Shown: positions 12,387 to 24,698 of the stretch, piece by piece
Layout: each line of letters starts with the position of its first letter
Numbering within the stretch: the stretch's first letter is position 1
From: Hirsutella rhossiliensis
Taxonomy: Eukaryota > Ascomycota > Sordariomycetes > Hypocreales > Ophiocordycipitaceae
Assembly (NCBI RefSeq): GCF_020360975.1
Contig: NW_025408667.1
Span: forward strand, 3,720,001-3,784,000
DNA: 64,000 nucleotides
Reading direction: 5' to 3'
Made by a program: the position numbers and the translations under genes
The notes under the pieces: model-generated
What the model saw: only the letters and a program-made list of their open reading frames with translations
What the model was told of the DNA's origin: nothing
Databases searched by the model: none

Positions 12387-13090
12387 GGTTGCCGGAGGAG
12401 GAGAGAGGGTTGAGGACGGCGGTGTTGTTGATGGTTATTGTAGTGTTGGCCACTAGAGAGCCGCCCGCAATGGCTGGAATGGAAATGGCCCAAGGCGTTG
12501 AAGACTGTCTCTCTGAGTCTTGTCTTTGACGGCGGCTCGGGATCAGGGTCTCGGACTGGATCAGGGCGAGCCCCGTCGTGGAAGCTCGAGGGAGAAGTAG
12601 TGTTGAGCCACCTCTTCCGTCAACCAAGGTGAGATGCGAGAGTGAACAAAGGAAGGGGAAAGAGGAATGGAAGCTAAAGAGGGAGGAGAACAAGAGACAA
12701 GGAGGCGAGGGGGGGCGAGGAATATGAAGATGAAGAACCGGGGGGGGCGAGGGGAGGAAAAGGAGAACGGGGAGGGGTGGGACGATGGGGTAGAAAAGAG
12801 AAGAGGCAGAAAGGAGGCGTCGTCGAGTCGGAGAGGCACGTGGAGCGGCCCTGGAGTGGGTGACTAGCGCCACGCGAGCCCGAAAGATAAGGACTGGCCG
12901 CCCGAGGCTCGGCGGTGGAGGAGGCAGAGGAGAAGGCAAGAGCCAGTCTGTTGTCTAGCGTGGAAGAAGGCCGGACCCAACTTTAATGGACACGCGTGAG
13001 CTTTTACCAAGTATGGGCGTAGACGGCGAGAACAATAGACTCTAACTGCGTACAATTGGCACAAACGACGAGGCTGGGAGAGAGAAAGAG

Positions 13091-13132
13091 AGCGAGCGAG
13101 CGAGCGAGCGAGAGAGAGAGAGAGAGAGAGAG
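13091..13132. repeat. GAGC/GA microsatellite
   Basis: Four to five GAGC units pass directly into about ten GA units. It lies in the purine-rich upstream region of the amino-acid transporter gene. Confidence 0.85.
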
Positions 13133-14225
13133 GTGCAGGGGGCGATGGGTGGGGGGAGTCACGGATGGGGGAGGGACGGAGACGCGCGCATAATTATTTT
13201 TTTAATTACCTATGTATTTTTGTGCGAGGAGCCCTAACTATACAAAAGACAGAGCACCAGAGAGAGGGAAGGAGAGCTGGAGAGAGAGAGGGTGGAGGCA
13301 GGAGGGAAGGGAGCAAGGGGGGGGAGGGGGCAAAGGACTCGGAAACAGCAGGTAGTGGTGGGTCGGCGAGAAAGAACGGATGGATGGAGGTGGGATTAGC
13401 TGTGGCCCAGTGGGTGCCAGAGTGGATTTGCCGAGGCCTTGGCTCGTACCAGGCCCGGACAAGAAATGCGAGGACAATATTGAAGGCCGCCTGGTTTCGA
13501 GATGGCGGCTCCGGCACCATGAAGTCATCCGGTCGGCCCTAGTGGCAAAGATGAGGGTTGGGAAAAGGAACCGGGCAGGTCGACAGCGGCACTAGCCCAG
13601 CACCACGGCACGCCTAGCCGACAGCAATTGCGACTACCCACGTATGCACCGTAATTGTAATATACATAAGGCCACAGAGACACACGCGCACCCCCCGCCC
13701 GACTGGCAGCCAGCGAGAGGCCGGCCAGAGAAGAAATAACTTAAGTTAAAGCATGCGGCCGCCTTATCTCGAGTGCAAACGCGCTGGCCGGCCCCCGCAA
13801 ATGGCCCGTGTTTTTTTCTTCCTTCTTTATCAGCAAAGTGGGCTTGCCTGCAACGACGCCGGCGAGGCTCCATTTTGCATGACTCCCGTCGTCTGCATCT
13901 CCAGCCTGCACCCCTGCCTGCCTCGACGCTGGCTCCCCCTCTCTACTCTATCTGCCCCGGTCGAGTTGGTCCTCGACGGCTAAGCGTAATACGTATGTAG
14001 AGGCGGCCAGTCGACACGTCGAGACAAGACGGCCCTTTCGGGTGACAAGAGGGAGCGAAACGCGGCGAGGGCCCGAGCCACTCCGCCGGGCAGTGGGTCT
14101 GCCGGTCTGTGTCTGTCCGGATGCCTACATGCAACGTCATGGCCAGGTCCGAGTGCGCGCGATCGGCTACTTACCGTACACGGCGGCTCTTCTTCTTGCT
14201 GTTATCCTCTGCAGGGGTCCAGGCT

Positions 14226-14242
14226 GGGGGGGGGGGGGGGGG
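14226..14242. repeat. Run of 17 G
   Basis: An uninterrupted guanine homopolymer of 17 bases. Its exact length is prone to sequencing error. Confidence 0.85.
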
Positions 14243-17200
14243 AGGGCGCGCGCCATGCCCGAGTCAGGGCCGGCGCCTGATGTGATTAATGAAGTACTAC
14301 GTATTAATCGATGCTCGCGACGGGGTAGGGCCGAGCAATCCCGGCGGGCGGGCAATCCTGGGGTAGCATTCGCGGGTGCTGCTTCCCCGGGGAAAGTCAG
14401 TCTGGTCGACCCATGTGGCATCGGATACGATGCGATACGAGAGACAACCGACAGGGGCATTGTGACGACGACGATGCGCCAGTTTGGACAGGCCAAACGG
14501 ACAAGGCGAGGCGCGTCGAGTGTCTGTGCGAAGCCATGACGACATGTGGCGCAGCCGAGGGTGGGGGTCCGGCCAGTCGGCAGTGGGCCGACACAAGGAC
14601 GAACGAAAGCAGGGGAAAAAGGAAAAAACCGTCGAGAAGGAACATTCAGGGCCTGGCTAGGGAAACAAGCAACAAGCCTTCGAATTCGGTCGGCACTCTT
14701 GGCTGAGGGTGTGCAGCCGTCAATGGTCGAGTTGCATGCACTGGCCAGCCAGCCCCCCAAGATGGCGCCGCTGCAGATGCCGAGCTAGGCCGCGTCGGTG
14801 CTAGTAGAGCCGCCGCCTGGAGCCTGGAGCCCGGCACTGGGGAACGGCCAGATAGGCCTGTGGCACCGCCGCCCCTGCCAAGCAAGATAGAGTGCCAATT
14901 CGCGCACTCTCTTGGAAGTACCGTCACATCGCTGGGCGACGGGCCGAGGCCGAAAGGCATACGGTACTGTACAGTACCGGTACAGTACATACTACCTAGT
15001 ACCTGTGCGTTTGCTCGCCGGCCACCGAGCCCACCGAGAACCATGCGCGCGGACAAGACCGTATCTTTCCAACTCCAACTACGTACCAAGTAATTAGGTA
15101 TCTGAGCGATATTACCCACGATGGCTTTATTCCCGCCAAGTCTACGGATGGATGACCTTGGCTCGCGCGTCATGGCACAGTAGGCGCTGCTGCATGTCTC
15201 GTGCTTGCTGCGCATTAGGTTCAGTCCAGGACAAAGATGACGATGCCTCTACTGTACTCGTGTCTAGCCGAAGCCACAGAGGACCAGCCACGGAAGTCTA
15301 TCCTTGTACCCGTACAAAGCACCGCCACACCACCACTCCGCATCCTTCGAGAAGCCTTCCACCCGCACCTGGCTCCTTGGCGCGCCGGAGTAGGCCGGGA
15401 ACTAGGAGGACGAAGAGGGTGTAAATGACAGCTGCAAAAGACTTCGGCGTTGCTCCGAATGATGACCATTGGCCTGAACTCAATTGCCTCGGGACGGTTC
15501 GGAGATGCCTCGAGCCCTGGTCCTTGTCTGTCTCTCGCCCCGACGACGCATCATCCGCGTCGTCCTTGAGTGAGGCAATTGCAAACCGCTCCGGCCATGG
15601 CGGTGACAATGGAGGTGAGCAAAGCCAAGTCCGGCCCTCTGATAAGGTCGTGGCTCCATCCCTCGCTACGTACTCAACTACCTGGCCTTTACACCTCCAC
15701 TCTGGACCATGATAAGCCGGGGCAAGCACTCCAGGTCGCCGCAGCGTACGCGCCCGGCATCCACTCCAATATCCAGGCGTATAAGCAATAAAACGGATGA
15801 AATGCAGCGAGGCGTGGCGACGAGAAATGGCGCCGGTTCGCCGGTCCTGGGTCCCAATCGGGCGCCGCCGCCGGGCTGACATAAGCCAGCTGCCAGCCGT
15901 CATTGAGCCAAGGGATTGTCGTTCCAATTGTTTGTTTGCTATTCGTCTTCGCCGCACACGCGCCCTCTCCACCTTTGTATTGCCGAGGATGCGGAGCGTG
16001 ACGAGGGCCAAAGTTTATTAATTGATAAATGCCATTCGCCACGTGCTGTACTTGATAAACTGTGCAGTGCGGTACCAAGTTGTTGCAAACACGGCCGTCG
16101 GCTGCCACTTACACCCACCACCAATTCACCCGGGCATTGGTAGCAAATCCCCTCGGATCGCGGCAATGCGTAGCCAACCGGCTGGCAGTTCAACCCACCG
16201 CGCAGAGGCATCCCAAGATGCACCGCTGCCGTCCCTTCCGACGCGTCATGCACGCCGCCGTCATGTATGCATGCTTTGCCTGCATGCTTTGCCTGCATCG
16301 AACGCCTCATCCATCCATCCATCCCCCCATCCTTACCAGGCCTCTTTTGCTTTGACTTTCGGCTTGCCCTTTGACTCGGAGCTGCCCGTCTCAGACCATC
16401 CAAGCTGCCAGTCTGCACCATGTGTCTTCGCCTCACTCACTGCAAGAACACGCCCCCCCGTCTCGGCCCCCCATCCCCGGACATGTCATGCCCGGCACCA
16501 GATGGTCCCTTCTTTTACGTACAAAGCTGCATGCCGCCACGCATACGCCCGAGCCCGCATGATCCATCCATCGTCTGCCCATCGTCTGCCCATCTCCGCC
16601 TCCGCCTCCACCTCCGCCTTCTCTTCCCCATGGGGACGGAAGAGACACCCTGTGCCCCCTTTTTGGCTCCTCCTGACGTGGCGCCATCTCCATCTTTGTC
16701 TTGAACTCTGGCTGGGCCTTGGTCGTGAAACGCGGGCCTGGCTTTTCTTTACGTACTCGCAACCAGGAACCGCTGAGTCCGGGTGCGATGCAACGACTTC
16801 GCACAATGGCCTCGGCCCTGGCGCATCGCCGTCGCCTCACTCTCCATCTCGCTCTTGTTTCTCTCTCCCGTCTCCTGTCATATTCGTACCCCTCGCCTCC
16901 ATGCCAACCCACCTTTCGACCCTGTCTCATCCATCCGAGACACCCTCGCTCCCCAAGCCTATCCCATCGCATCCACCCGCTGAAGGCCATCGGCCTCGCC
17001 CACCCCCAGCTTCCCCCGCGCGCCTCCCTTACAGTACTTGCTCCCACCGTCGTCCGCCACACCAACGACCCAGCGCCGATCCCGATCCCACCTCTAAGCC
17101 CGGCGCGCGGCATGGGGGTAGAAAGGCCGAGATATCCCCATGTTCCCCTTTGCACTCCCGCCCCCGCGGCTGCGGGTCATAAACTCTCTTTCTTGCTTGC

Positions 17201-17565
17201 TGGGGGGCTGCCGCGTCATGCGCCGCGCCTGAGCAGCGTCTCGGTACCCAGAGAGGCCTCTTCCTACATACGTGCACATGCAACCCCCCGTGGCAGCCGT
17301 GATACTCGTCCATTGCACCAAGCCCGTGAGCTTGGTGTCAAGTGTCCCAGGTCAATGGCATTGCCAATCCACATGGGCCGGCTACCTCCTGAGCTGCCGA
17401 CGACACTGGCGGCCAAATCACTCTCCATGCTCATCTTGTCACCCTGGCAAAGCCTTCATTGACAGACAACAGGTTGCGCGACGAATATGGCTTCTCCTGT
17501 CATGGTTTGTCCCACGTCGTATCAACGTCTCTATTGTCCGCGCCCACCTCGTTGCCCCTGTTGCC

Positions 17566-18999
17566 TCAATGCTTGCGCTTCGAATTCACGTTGCGCCCAG
17601 CACCCACCCGGATCCTGCCTCCAGACCCCCCCGACCGGTCGCCGCTCAGTATGCCCGGCAGGTAGTCGTCGTCCATCAGGTCCTTCTTCCGCGCCCGCCG
17701 CTGCTCCTCCGACGCCCGCGCGTACTCCTTCTGGTCCTCGGCCAGCATCAGGCCCTGGCCCCATCCGTTCTTGCCCCCCGCGTTCGGCGCCAGCCTCCCG
17801 TTGGCGCTGCCGTGCACCGGCCGCGGCACGCTGTACACGTTGCCGCGGTTGTTCCACTGAAAGTTCTTCTTGAGATGCACCCGGAAGTTGCCGTGCTGGT
17901 CCGTCGAACAGCTCGCCCGCATCAGCGTCGGCTGCCCGCACGACGGGCAAAACTGCTTGTTCATGTCCTTGGTGATGGAGAAGCACCCGTGGCACCGCAG
18001 CACCCAGTTCTTGACCTGCGTGATTCGTGCCAGTGACGGCGTCACCAGGTTGAGGTTCATGCGGAGGGCCACGTTTTGCATCGCATAGTCGGACGTGAGA
18101 ATGGCGGCCTGGAGCGTCTTCTGCGGAACCTGGGATGGCGTTGCCGCGCCCGCGTCCTTAGCCTGTTGCTTCTTGACGTTGGAGGGGGTGATCCAGCCGC
18201 CTTCGTCGTCTGATTCCTCGTCGGCTTCCTCCTGCGTTCTCGTTGTCTCATCAGGTTTCTCCCCGCTTGCCATCTCCAAAGGCTGAGCGCCTGCGGCATC
18301 CGCACTCTCTTGTAGTCTTGAACCGTCGTCCGCTGGAGGAGTTTCTCCCATTTCCACTCGTGCGGCTTGGCGGTCACCCGTTTCGGCCAACTCAAGTTGC
18401 TGCATGCTTCTCTCCAAAGGCTGGGGTTCTTGAGTAGCCGGCTTTGGGGTGTCGTGGGCGTCGGGCGCGTCTTGGTGATCAGCTTGTTGCGCAGTCTCGT
18501 CCGAGACCGTCTCGGCCTCCGCATCATTCGGTTCCTGTAAACTCGATGCGGCATCGTCTGCCTTTCCGGGTCGACCGTTCAGTCCCTTTTGACCAGGCGT
18601 ACTCCTCAGCCTCCAATCGCCGCCGTTCCTCTCACACTCGAGCTCATAGCCGAGAGCCAGCACCTCCAAATCGGGTCGGCTGAGCACCGCCAAGTCTCCC
18701 GTCCTCCTGGCGAAGCCCTGTACAAACCGCAGGCTCTCAGGTCTGGGCGATCGCAGCGTGACAAAGGGGAGCAGTGTCGTCTCAACGCGGGAGCGCGTGG
18801 CAGGGTCACGGATTTCGGGGATGATGCAGGGGAGGGTGTAGAGCATCTCGGCCCTGGCGAGGAGAACGCTGGCAGGCGGGTCGTTTTTGATGAGGGGGCC
18901 GGTGTCGAGCACGAGGCTGTGTATGGGCTTGGCTGTCGTTGGGGACGACGAGGTCGAAGCAGTTGGACCAGAGCTGGGCTCCGGCGGAGGAGCGGCCAT
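17566..18999 (-). CDS. NOB1: 20S pre-rRNA D-site endonuclease Nob1
   Basis: An intronless frame of 477 residues. Residues about 27-115 form the PIN nuclease domain: LVLDTGPLI carries catalytic D32, and IPEIRD carries E62 and D65. A long acidic, low-complexity linker (about 160-300) leads to the conserved GGWITPSN block, followed by a zinc ribbon with two cysteine knuckles (CHGCF and CPSCG) and the C-terminal Nob1 region (NWGQGLML-like, YLPGIL). Nob1 cleaves site D of 20S pre-rRNA in cytoplasmic pre-40S particles to produce the 18S 3' end. The start at 18999 (MAAPPPEPS) was preferred over an in-frame ATG at 19104 because family members begin shortly before the PIN strand. NOP10, another ribosome-biogenesis gene, lies upstream on the same strand. 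Confidence 0.93.
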   Translation of the reverse strand: MAAPPPEPSSGPTASTSSSPTTAKPIHSLVLDTGPLIKNDPPASVLLARAEMLYTLPCIIPEIRDPATRSRVETTLLPFVTLRSPRPESLRFVQGFARRTGDLAVLSRPDLEVLALGYELECERNGGDWRLRSTPGQKGLNGRPGKADDAASSLQEPNDAEAETVSDETAQQADHQDAPDAHDTPKPATQEPQPLERSMQQLELAETGDRQAARVEMGETPPADDGSRLQESADAAGAQPLEMASGEKPDETTRTQEEADEESDDEGGWITPSNVKKQQAKDAGAATPSQVPQKTLQAAILTSDYAMQNVALRMNLNLVTPSLARITQVKNWVLRCHGCFSITKDMNKQFCPSCGQPTLMRASCSTDQHGNFRVHLKKNFQWNNRGNVYSVPRPVHGSANGRLAPNAGGKNGWGQGLMLAEDQKEYARASEEQRRARKKDLMDDDYLPGILSGDRSGGSGGRIRVGAGRNVNSKRKH

Positions 19000-19565
19000 G
19001 GCGGGCAGATGTCGGGATGGAGACAAGACGTCTTTGGCTCTCCTAACGAGCTTGAGAGGACGGCTGGTCCCAATGTGTGATGGGAAATTTGGCAGAACTG
19101 GCACCTTATTTATTCTCTATCGTGTGTGCTTCATGCCGAATCAACATGTCAAAGCGCGGGGTCTCGACGCCAGAAAAAAAGTTGCACGATAAGATAAGGA
19201 AGCTCAAAGTCGATTTCTTCAAGCATCACGTGATGGAAGAGCCGTATGTTACAAATGAGCCTGAGGTTTCGATATGGATGGCCAGATCCGAGTCGAGCGA
19301 GAAAGGGGCAGACATGTGGTCTGGTTGAGGCTCGTTGATCAAATATGCGTGCAATGCCAATAGGTGTCAAGTAAACGCCAGCGCCCAGTGCCCATGTTTG
19401 AACGCCCGTCTCAATCACCCTGTCTCGGTGCTCGCCTTTACCCCGTCTCTTCTCCCTTTCCTCCCCTCTCCAGTGCAACTCTTTCCAAGCTGCCCTCGTC
19501 CTAGAAACCCCCCTCCCAGCCTGGGAGCGTAAACCTGCAATGCAATCCGTAACCACCGCAGTCCT
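19000..19565. other. Spacer between NOB1 and NOP10
   Basis: It serves as the NOB1 promoter/leader and NOP10 3' flank. The part at 19.4-19.5 kb is pyrimidine-rich on the plus strand. No gene is seen. Confidence 0.5.
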
Positions 19566-19766
19566 CTACTGCGCGGCCTCGCCCTCGTCCTTTTGCTGCG
19601 TCAACAGCAGGCCGAAGCGGCGCTTGAGCGTAACGCGCTGCCGCGACCACTTGTCGTCGGGCGAGAAGCGCGCCGGGTGCGCAGACTTCGTCACCTGCCC
19701 GTGGGCCACCTTCTTGAGCGTGTAGAGGCGGTTGCCCTGCGCGTCGAGCGTGTACATGAGATGCAT
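19566..19766 (-). CDS. NOP10: H/ACA snoRNP protein Nop10
   Basis: A complete 66-residue frame starting [13 protein letters not shown] and containing [28 protein letters not shown] and RFGLLL, essentially the whole conserved Nop10 sequence, with a short fungal tail ([11 protein letters not shown]). Nop10 is a core subunit of box H/ACA ribonucleoproteins with Cbf5/dyskerin, Gar1 and Nhp2, which pseudouridylate rRNA in the nucleolus. The length matches the family (about 58-65). The ATG at 19766 is fixed by the invariant MHLMYTL start. The gene is intronless here. Confidence 0.96.
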   Translation of the reverse strand: MHLMYTLDAQGNRLYTLKKVAHGQVTKSAHPARFSPDDKWSRQRVTLKRRFGLLLTQQKDEGEAAQ

Positions 19767-20612
19767 CCTGGCGTTTTTCCTTGCTGTCTGTCTACTTTTT
19801 CGTAGTCGGTTTGTTCGTCAATCGAGCTCCTTGGGTCCGAGGTGACCAGCAGGAGGGAGATAGGCTTGGTCGTCAGGCTGGGATGCAAAAGGTCCCTTGG
19901 GGGGGGGAAACGGTCTTCCGATGGGAGGGAGAATAATGAGACCTGTTTCAAAATGGAAATGGTTCGCTGGTCCGATCCAATTCTCCGGAAAAGGCTGCGT
20001 CGCCAGCGACAAAATTTTGCGCCGGTGGAAAGGCGCCCGCCATCACGTGCGCCAGGGCCCTTTATCGATCCTTTATCGATAACCCCACCCGAGCCTCACC
20101 GACCGCGAGCCTCACCGAAACCAGGCAAAGCGCCACGAGCCACTTGATGAGTGAGAATCGACTGCTTCCTGCTACTTCAGCGAGTGATTCGGCCGACCAT
20201 CAAGTCATTTTTCATCATGTAAGAGAAGGCATGCCATGCTGGGTGCGAGGCGAGTCTTTAGCCCCGTGCCAACTCTCCATGATCCATCACCGAGGGCCTC
20301 CCTCAACAACTATCCACAGACTCACCTCGTCATCTAATTACCTCGGCGTCACTCAACAAAGCAAGATATCGTGGAACCAATCTGCGTCCCGCAATCTGCT
20401 TGTACGATCGGCACAACAGGCCGACGGACTAGGACGGCGGACTACAGGCAAGGTAAAGACTGTGTTTTGCAACCACTAACCAGACAGAGTAACCAGGCAT
20501 AATACAACGTCCGTGGTCTGCTAAAATTTCCAGAAAGAGTGAAAATGGCGAGGATACCCTCCCCTTGCGTCTGACCACTCAACAAACAAAGCGATCGTAC
20601 CGTGCCATGTCC
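19767..20612. other. Spacer between NOP10 and S-adenosylmethionine decarboxylase
   Basis: No gene is seen. It presumably holds the NOP10 promoter and the decarboxylase 3' untranslated region. A direct CTTTATCGAT duplication occurs near 20061-20080. Confidence 0.45.
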
Positions 20613-22209
20613 CTACATGACCTCGCCCACCCTCGCAGCCTTGTCGCCGAACCAGTCCTCGCGCTCGTAGAACCGAAACACCAAATCGTAGTCCTCAAAG
20701 TCGTGGACGATGCGGTCGATGCGTCGGTAGCCCCTGACAGGGTCAACGAGCCTTTGCATGGCCAGGTTCTTGAAGTTTTCGTCCCCCATGCCATACGGAT
20801 TGGCGCTGCGGCCCTTGGTCTCGAAGAGGGTCACGCTGAAGCGGCCGGGGCGGAAGATGCTGACGACATGCTCAATGATTTCCGCCGTCGTCTTCCCGTT
20901 CTGCCGGCCCGGCACGTTCGTCTCAAACGAGGCAAACGAGAAGCCCGGCTCCGGAGTGACGTGCACCGTAAAGTAGTGCGTCGAGTTGTGCTGGTCTACG
21001 TGGTCCGATGGGGGCGCGGGGATGACGCCGTTGGCCGAGAAGCCGCACGGACTAAAGAGATAGGCGTCCACGCGAGCGTCGGGGTAGACCGAGGTCGGGT
21101 ATACCTGAGACAAGCCGCAGCTCTCCGAGACCACGGTGCCCAGCGCGTGGCCTTCGGTGGTCATCTCTTCGGTTGCATCGAGCTTCTTGGCCGACAGCCA
21201 GTCTCCGCTTTGGTTGTCAAAAACGTCCACCTCCTCGATTGGAGTGGACAGGCCATTAAGACTGACGGCGGCCTGGCGGCGGGCCTCTTGAGCCTCAGCA
21301 GCAAGCTTGTCGGTCGCGACCGCACTCGCATTGGACAAGAAGAACTGCTTGGCATTCTCGGGGTCGAGGTCCGTCATGAGGATCTCCAGAGTCTCGTCAT
21401 TGTGGTGGGCTCCCGGAGAGTTTGCTCCTGAGCCGCCGGCGGACATGGACTCGGGAGTCGGGTGCCCGTTGACAGCTTGCAAATCGGGGGTGAGGGGAGG
21501 CGTGAGAGTCTTGTTTGGCGACGTGATGTAGAGATACCAGTGATCGCCGTTCATTTTGCCCACCATGTAGGCACTGCCGCCCCCCTCAATCATTTCGTCG
21601 AGATACTTGACCTCCTGCTTCCAGCTGCGGTGAGGACCGCGCTGCTTGTCGGGAAAGAGAAAGTTCTTGCGGCTGTAAAAGACGCGGTAAGGAATGGCGG
21701 CAGCTCGCACATGGTCGACCGAAGCGGCATTGCGAAAGGGGAAGCCGGCATTGGCGGCGGCAATGTGCAGCAGGCGCTGAAGGCCGAGAAGCAGAGTCGT
21801 GGTGCCGCACGTCTTGAGGATGAGCTTGTGGGGGAAGACGAACATGCTGGACTCGGAGAGCAGGTAGGCGTCGACAGCCTCGGATTCCAGCACCGAGAGA
21901 ATCTTGCAGTTGACCATGTCGAGCATCCCAACCCAGGTCTCGGCCGCGACGCCCTTCAAGCCGTTGGGGGCGGCAGACGAAGGCAGCGCGGCGGCGCTGG
22001 GGGCGAACCATACTTCGAGCAGCTTCTCGGGCCCTGGGGGATTGTCAGAATGAATAGTGAAGCGGCCACGGGGCTGTTTAAATATGTGACGAACCTTCAA
22101 AGGCATTGCTCGAGTCCAAGTCGGCGGCCACATCGTGATTGATGGTCAGGTGTGGAGTTCCTTCAGAAGGAGAAAAGGTGTAGTCATTGGGGACCGAAAG
22201 GTTGACCAT
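20613..22209 (-). CDS. SPE2: S-adenosylmethionine decarboxylase proenzyme
   Basis: Exons 22095-22209 and 20613-22033 join across a 61-base intron (GTTCGT...CAG, phase 1) inside the invariant NAFEGPEKLLE motif, giving 511 residues. The self-processing site is in LSESSMFVF: cleavage is expected between E99 and S100, S100 becoming the pyruvoyl group. The conserved LKTCGTT contains C114, a likely proton donor. The enzyme makes decarboxylated AdoMet for spermidine and spermine synthesis in the cytosol. Compared with yeast (about 396 residues) it has a low-complexity insertion near residues 215-300 with Pro/Ser/Gly, which I believe is usual in filamentous fungi. The start MVNLSVPND was chosen because it is the first ATG giving the family N-terminus; an in-frame ATG lies further upstream. 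Confidence 0.95.
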
Positions 22210-23727
22210 GCTGCTTCCTTTCGCCGTGGGCGGGTAGCAAGGGAATGGCCCGACGAGGGTTCGCTCGGGGTGCGGCTTGTTGAAGGCTGTCTCGTCTCCC
22301 TCGCCCGCTTGGCAGAGTCCGCGGAGCACTAGCTGCCACTCAAACAGACCTTGCGGCGCCTGCTTGAGCGGGTAGGCCCACAGGAAGGGAACGACGCGTC
22401 GAGGCTGGCGGAGCCAGCAGCAATGCGTCGTGTGCGAGTGCGCGGACCAACGTCGCGTAGAGGGACGTTATGGGGGTCGGAAGCGGAGGGAGTGGAGGAA
22501 GAGCTTCCGGGACAGAATGATGATGGGCCTGTGGCAGTCCGATACCCGTGGTCAAGTACCGGATCCAGCAGACAATAGCTATCTGCTCGACGAGGTCGCG
22601 TCAGGATGGGAGGCTCGCGTGCGCCAGAGGGATGCTATCGGGGCCTGGAAGAGGAAGTCAGTATCCGCGGTAACACGACATGACGGGCGCGTCCGAAGCG
22701 TACTTTGAGGGGCGGGAGAAGAGGAAGCGTAGAGGATCCGTCAATTGCATGAAAGGCCAGGACCTGACGAGCTCTGGACAGGAACCGGAATGGCGGCTAG
22801 CGTCGAGAGACGGCCGCAAGGTTTTGTGCCGAGGGCAGCAGTTTGGGGTGCGGCAATGCTATAGGCACATGGAGAGAACGAGGGCGACGTCGATGGAGCT
22901 GTGGTTGAGGGAGCTCTGGTCCTGGGTGGTTCTGAAGCTGTGCGCCGAGGCAAGTCGTGGAGCAGGCGAAGAGTTTTTTTTTGCCCTTGCAAGCCTTCAG
23001 GGGGGCCCCGCGCCAACTGCAGGCTCTCGATTGGTGGTGACGTAGGGGAAGCTCGATTGACTCAACGTTCCACTGTGCAGCGCGAGTTTACCAGCGTCGG
23101 ACGGCAGAGGACGGCAGAGGTGTGTAGGGGTTGAACAGGGCATTGACTGTGCGAATGATGATTTGTTCATCAATTGCGTTTTGCCCCGAGACGAATCAAT
23201 CGTGCCGCACGAGAAGAAGGCCAAAGAGCGCCGCAATCGAGCGGCGTCTTAGACTCGGAGCCGGCCTTTGGGCACTGTCGGCAGGCGTCGGGCCCTGATC
23301 AATTAGTCATTGGGCCTGGTGACTGGAGCGCCGCAAACGAGCACCTGCAGCATCAAAGGCACAATCGCGATCATCTCGGGTCTCATTTGACCGACCAAGC
23401 ATTTTCGCCCTGCTGCTACATCGAGTCTAGACCTGTGTGACGTGCAAGACTCTGCGCCGCCATGTCATCTATCCGCCCGCGCAACCATGTCGCGTCCGCA
23501 TGCTTTGCGCCAGTCCCTTGGCCGACGCCGTGGCTGCCGTCGTGCAAAACATTGACGATTGTGCCGGTCATAGAAGTCTCGAGTGGTTCATGCTGATCGC
23601 CGCGGCAACTATCCGTGCTTGGTGCAAGGGTCTTGCATGGATCCGTACCACGAGAGAATGCACGGGCGCGTCCAAACCACACCGCCCATCTCCGGCCTCG
23701 CAGAGGCGGCCAACCAACCGTGAAAAT
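22210..23727. other. Upstream region of the decarboxylase gene
   Basis: About 1.5 kb without a supportable gene. AdoMet decarboxylase mRNAs often have long leaders with short upstream frames; I did not identify a convincing one. The 3' flank of CFD1 is at the right end. Confidence 0.4.
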
Positions 23728-24698
23728 TCACGTCACCGCCGGCTCCGCCACGGCGTTTCCCAGCTTGGCCGCCAGGTCCCTGAACACGTACGACAGGGCG
23801 CAGTCTGTGTACTTGTCGACGAGGGCACCGTCGTCGCCCCCTGGTCGTCCCGGGTCTCGGCCCCCGGACATGTCGTGGCCGTCTATCATCGTGCCCTCCG
23901 GGTACTGCGGCCTCCGCCCCTCCTCCAGCAGCGCGATGAACTGCGCGTCCATGGGCACGGAGCCCAGAAACGGCACTTTGAACTCGTCGGCCATGGACCG
24001 TCCGCCGCCCGAGCCGAAAATGTCTGTGCACTCGGAGCAGTGCGGGCAGACGAAGCCGCTCATGTTCTCGACGACGCCCAGCACGCGGATGCCCGTCTTG
24101 AGGCAAAAGTTGAGCTCCTTGCGCACGTCCGACGTGGAAACGGCCTGCGGCGTTGTGACGACAACGGCCCCCGACACCTGATGCGGCCGGGCTTCGGCCT
24201 GCAGCGTCTCGGCCAGCGAGATGTGCTCGTCGCTCGTCCCCGGCGGCGTGTCAATGAGTAGGTAGTCCGTCTCGTCCCAGAGCACGTCGCGGAGGAACTG
24301 CCGTATCATGGCCGTCTTCTTGGGACCCCTCCAGACGACGGCATCGCCCCTCCGGGCAAGCAGGAAGCCAAGACTCATGGCATGCAAGCCCCCGATGCCC
24401 TTGGCGGGGTCGGCCTCGTGGACGAGCACCGGTGCCCAGCCCCCGGGGACTTGGGTGACCTTGGCCGACTCGATGGACAGCATGCGCGGGATCGACGGGC
24501 CAGTCAGGTCGACGTCGAGGATGCCGACCGAGTGACCGGCGAGGGAGAGGGAGAGGGCGAGCTGCGTCGTGACCGACGACTTGCCGACGCCGCCCTTGCC
24601 GGACAGCACCTGCGTCTCGCGTCAGCCAAGAGCGATTCCGAGCCTGTCTGCTTTGCGCCGCGTACCAGCACGATGTGCTTGACCTTGTCCAGCCCCAT
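23728..24698 (-). CDS. CFD1: Cytosolic Fe-S cluster assembly ATPase Cfd1 (NUBP2)
   Basis: A tiny first exon (24666-24698, [11 protein letters not shown]) joins the main exon (23728-24609) across a 56-base intron (GTACGC...CAG, phase 0), giving 304 residues. The deviant Walker A loop [10 protein letters not shown] (about 14-23) follows immediately, with [12 protein letters not shown], the [12 protein letters not shown]alker B/switch region and the C-terminal [12 protein letters not shown], whose CxxC bridges a labile 4Fe-4S cluster between subunits. Cfd1 pairs with Nbp35 as the scaffold of the cytosolic iron-sulfur assembly pathway. It lacks the N-terminal four-cysteine ferredoxin-like domain of Nbp35, which separates the two paralogues. 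The short first exon is supported by the conserved [17 protein letters not shown] junction. Confidence 0.95.

Larger units (their letters stand above)
12387..17565. other. Long non-coding gap rich in simple sequence
   Basis: Just upstream of the amino-acid transporter the plus strand is strongly purine-rich (12.6-13.4 kb), as in long 5' leaders of fungal permease genes. Low-complexity pyrimidine-rich sequence fills 16.0-17.3 kb, where an apparent 386-residue frame is proline/serine-biased and without motifs. A (GAGC)/(GA) microsatellite and a 17-G run are listed separately. I find no supportable coding or RNA gene. Confidence 0.4.

Noticed and set aside
11295..12413. 372-residue plus-strand open frame
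   Set aside because: It is the antisense of the amino-acid transporter exon; composition is Asp/Gly/Ala-biased and lacks motifs.
16022..17182. 386-residue plus-strand open frame
   Set aside because: Pro/Ser/His-rich low-complexity reading of pyrimidine-rich non-coding DNA, overlapped by equally long frames on both strands.
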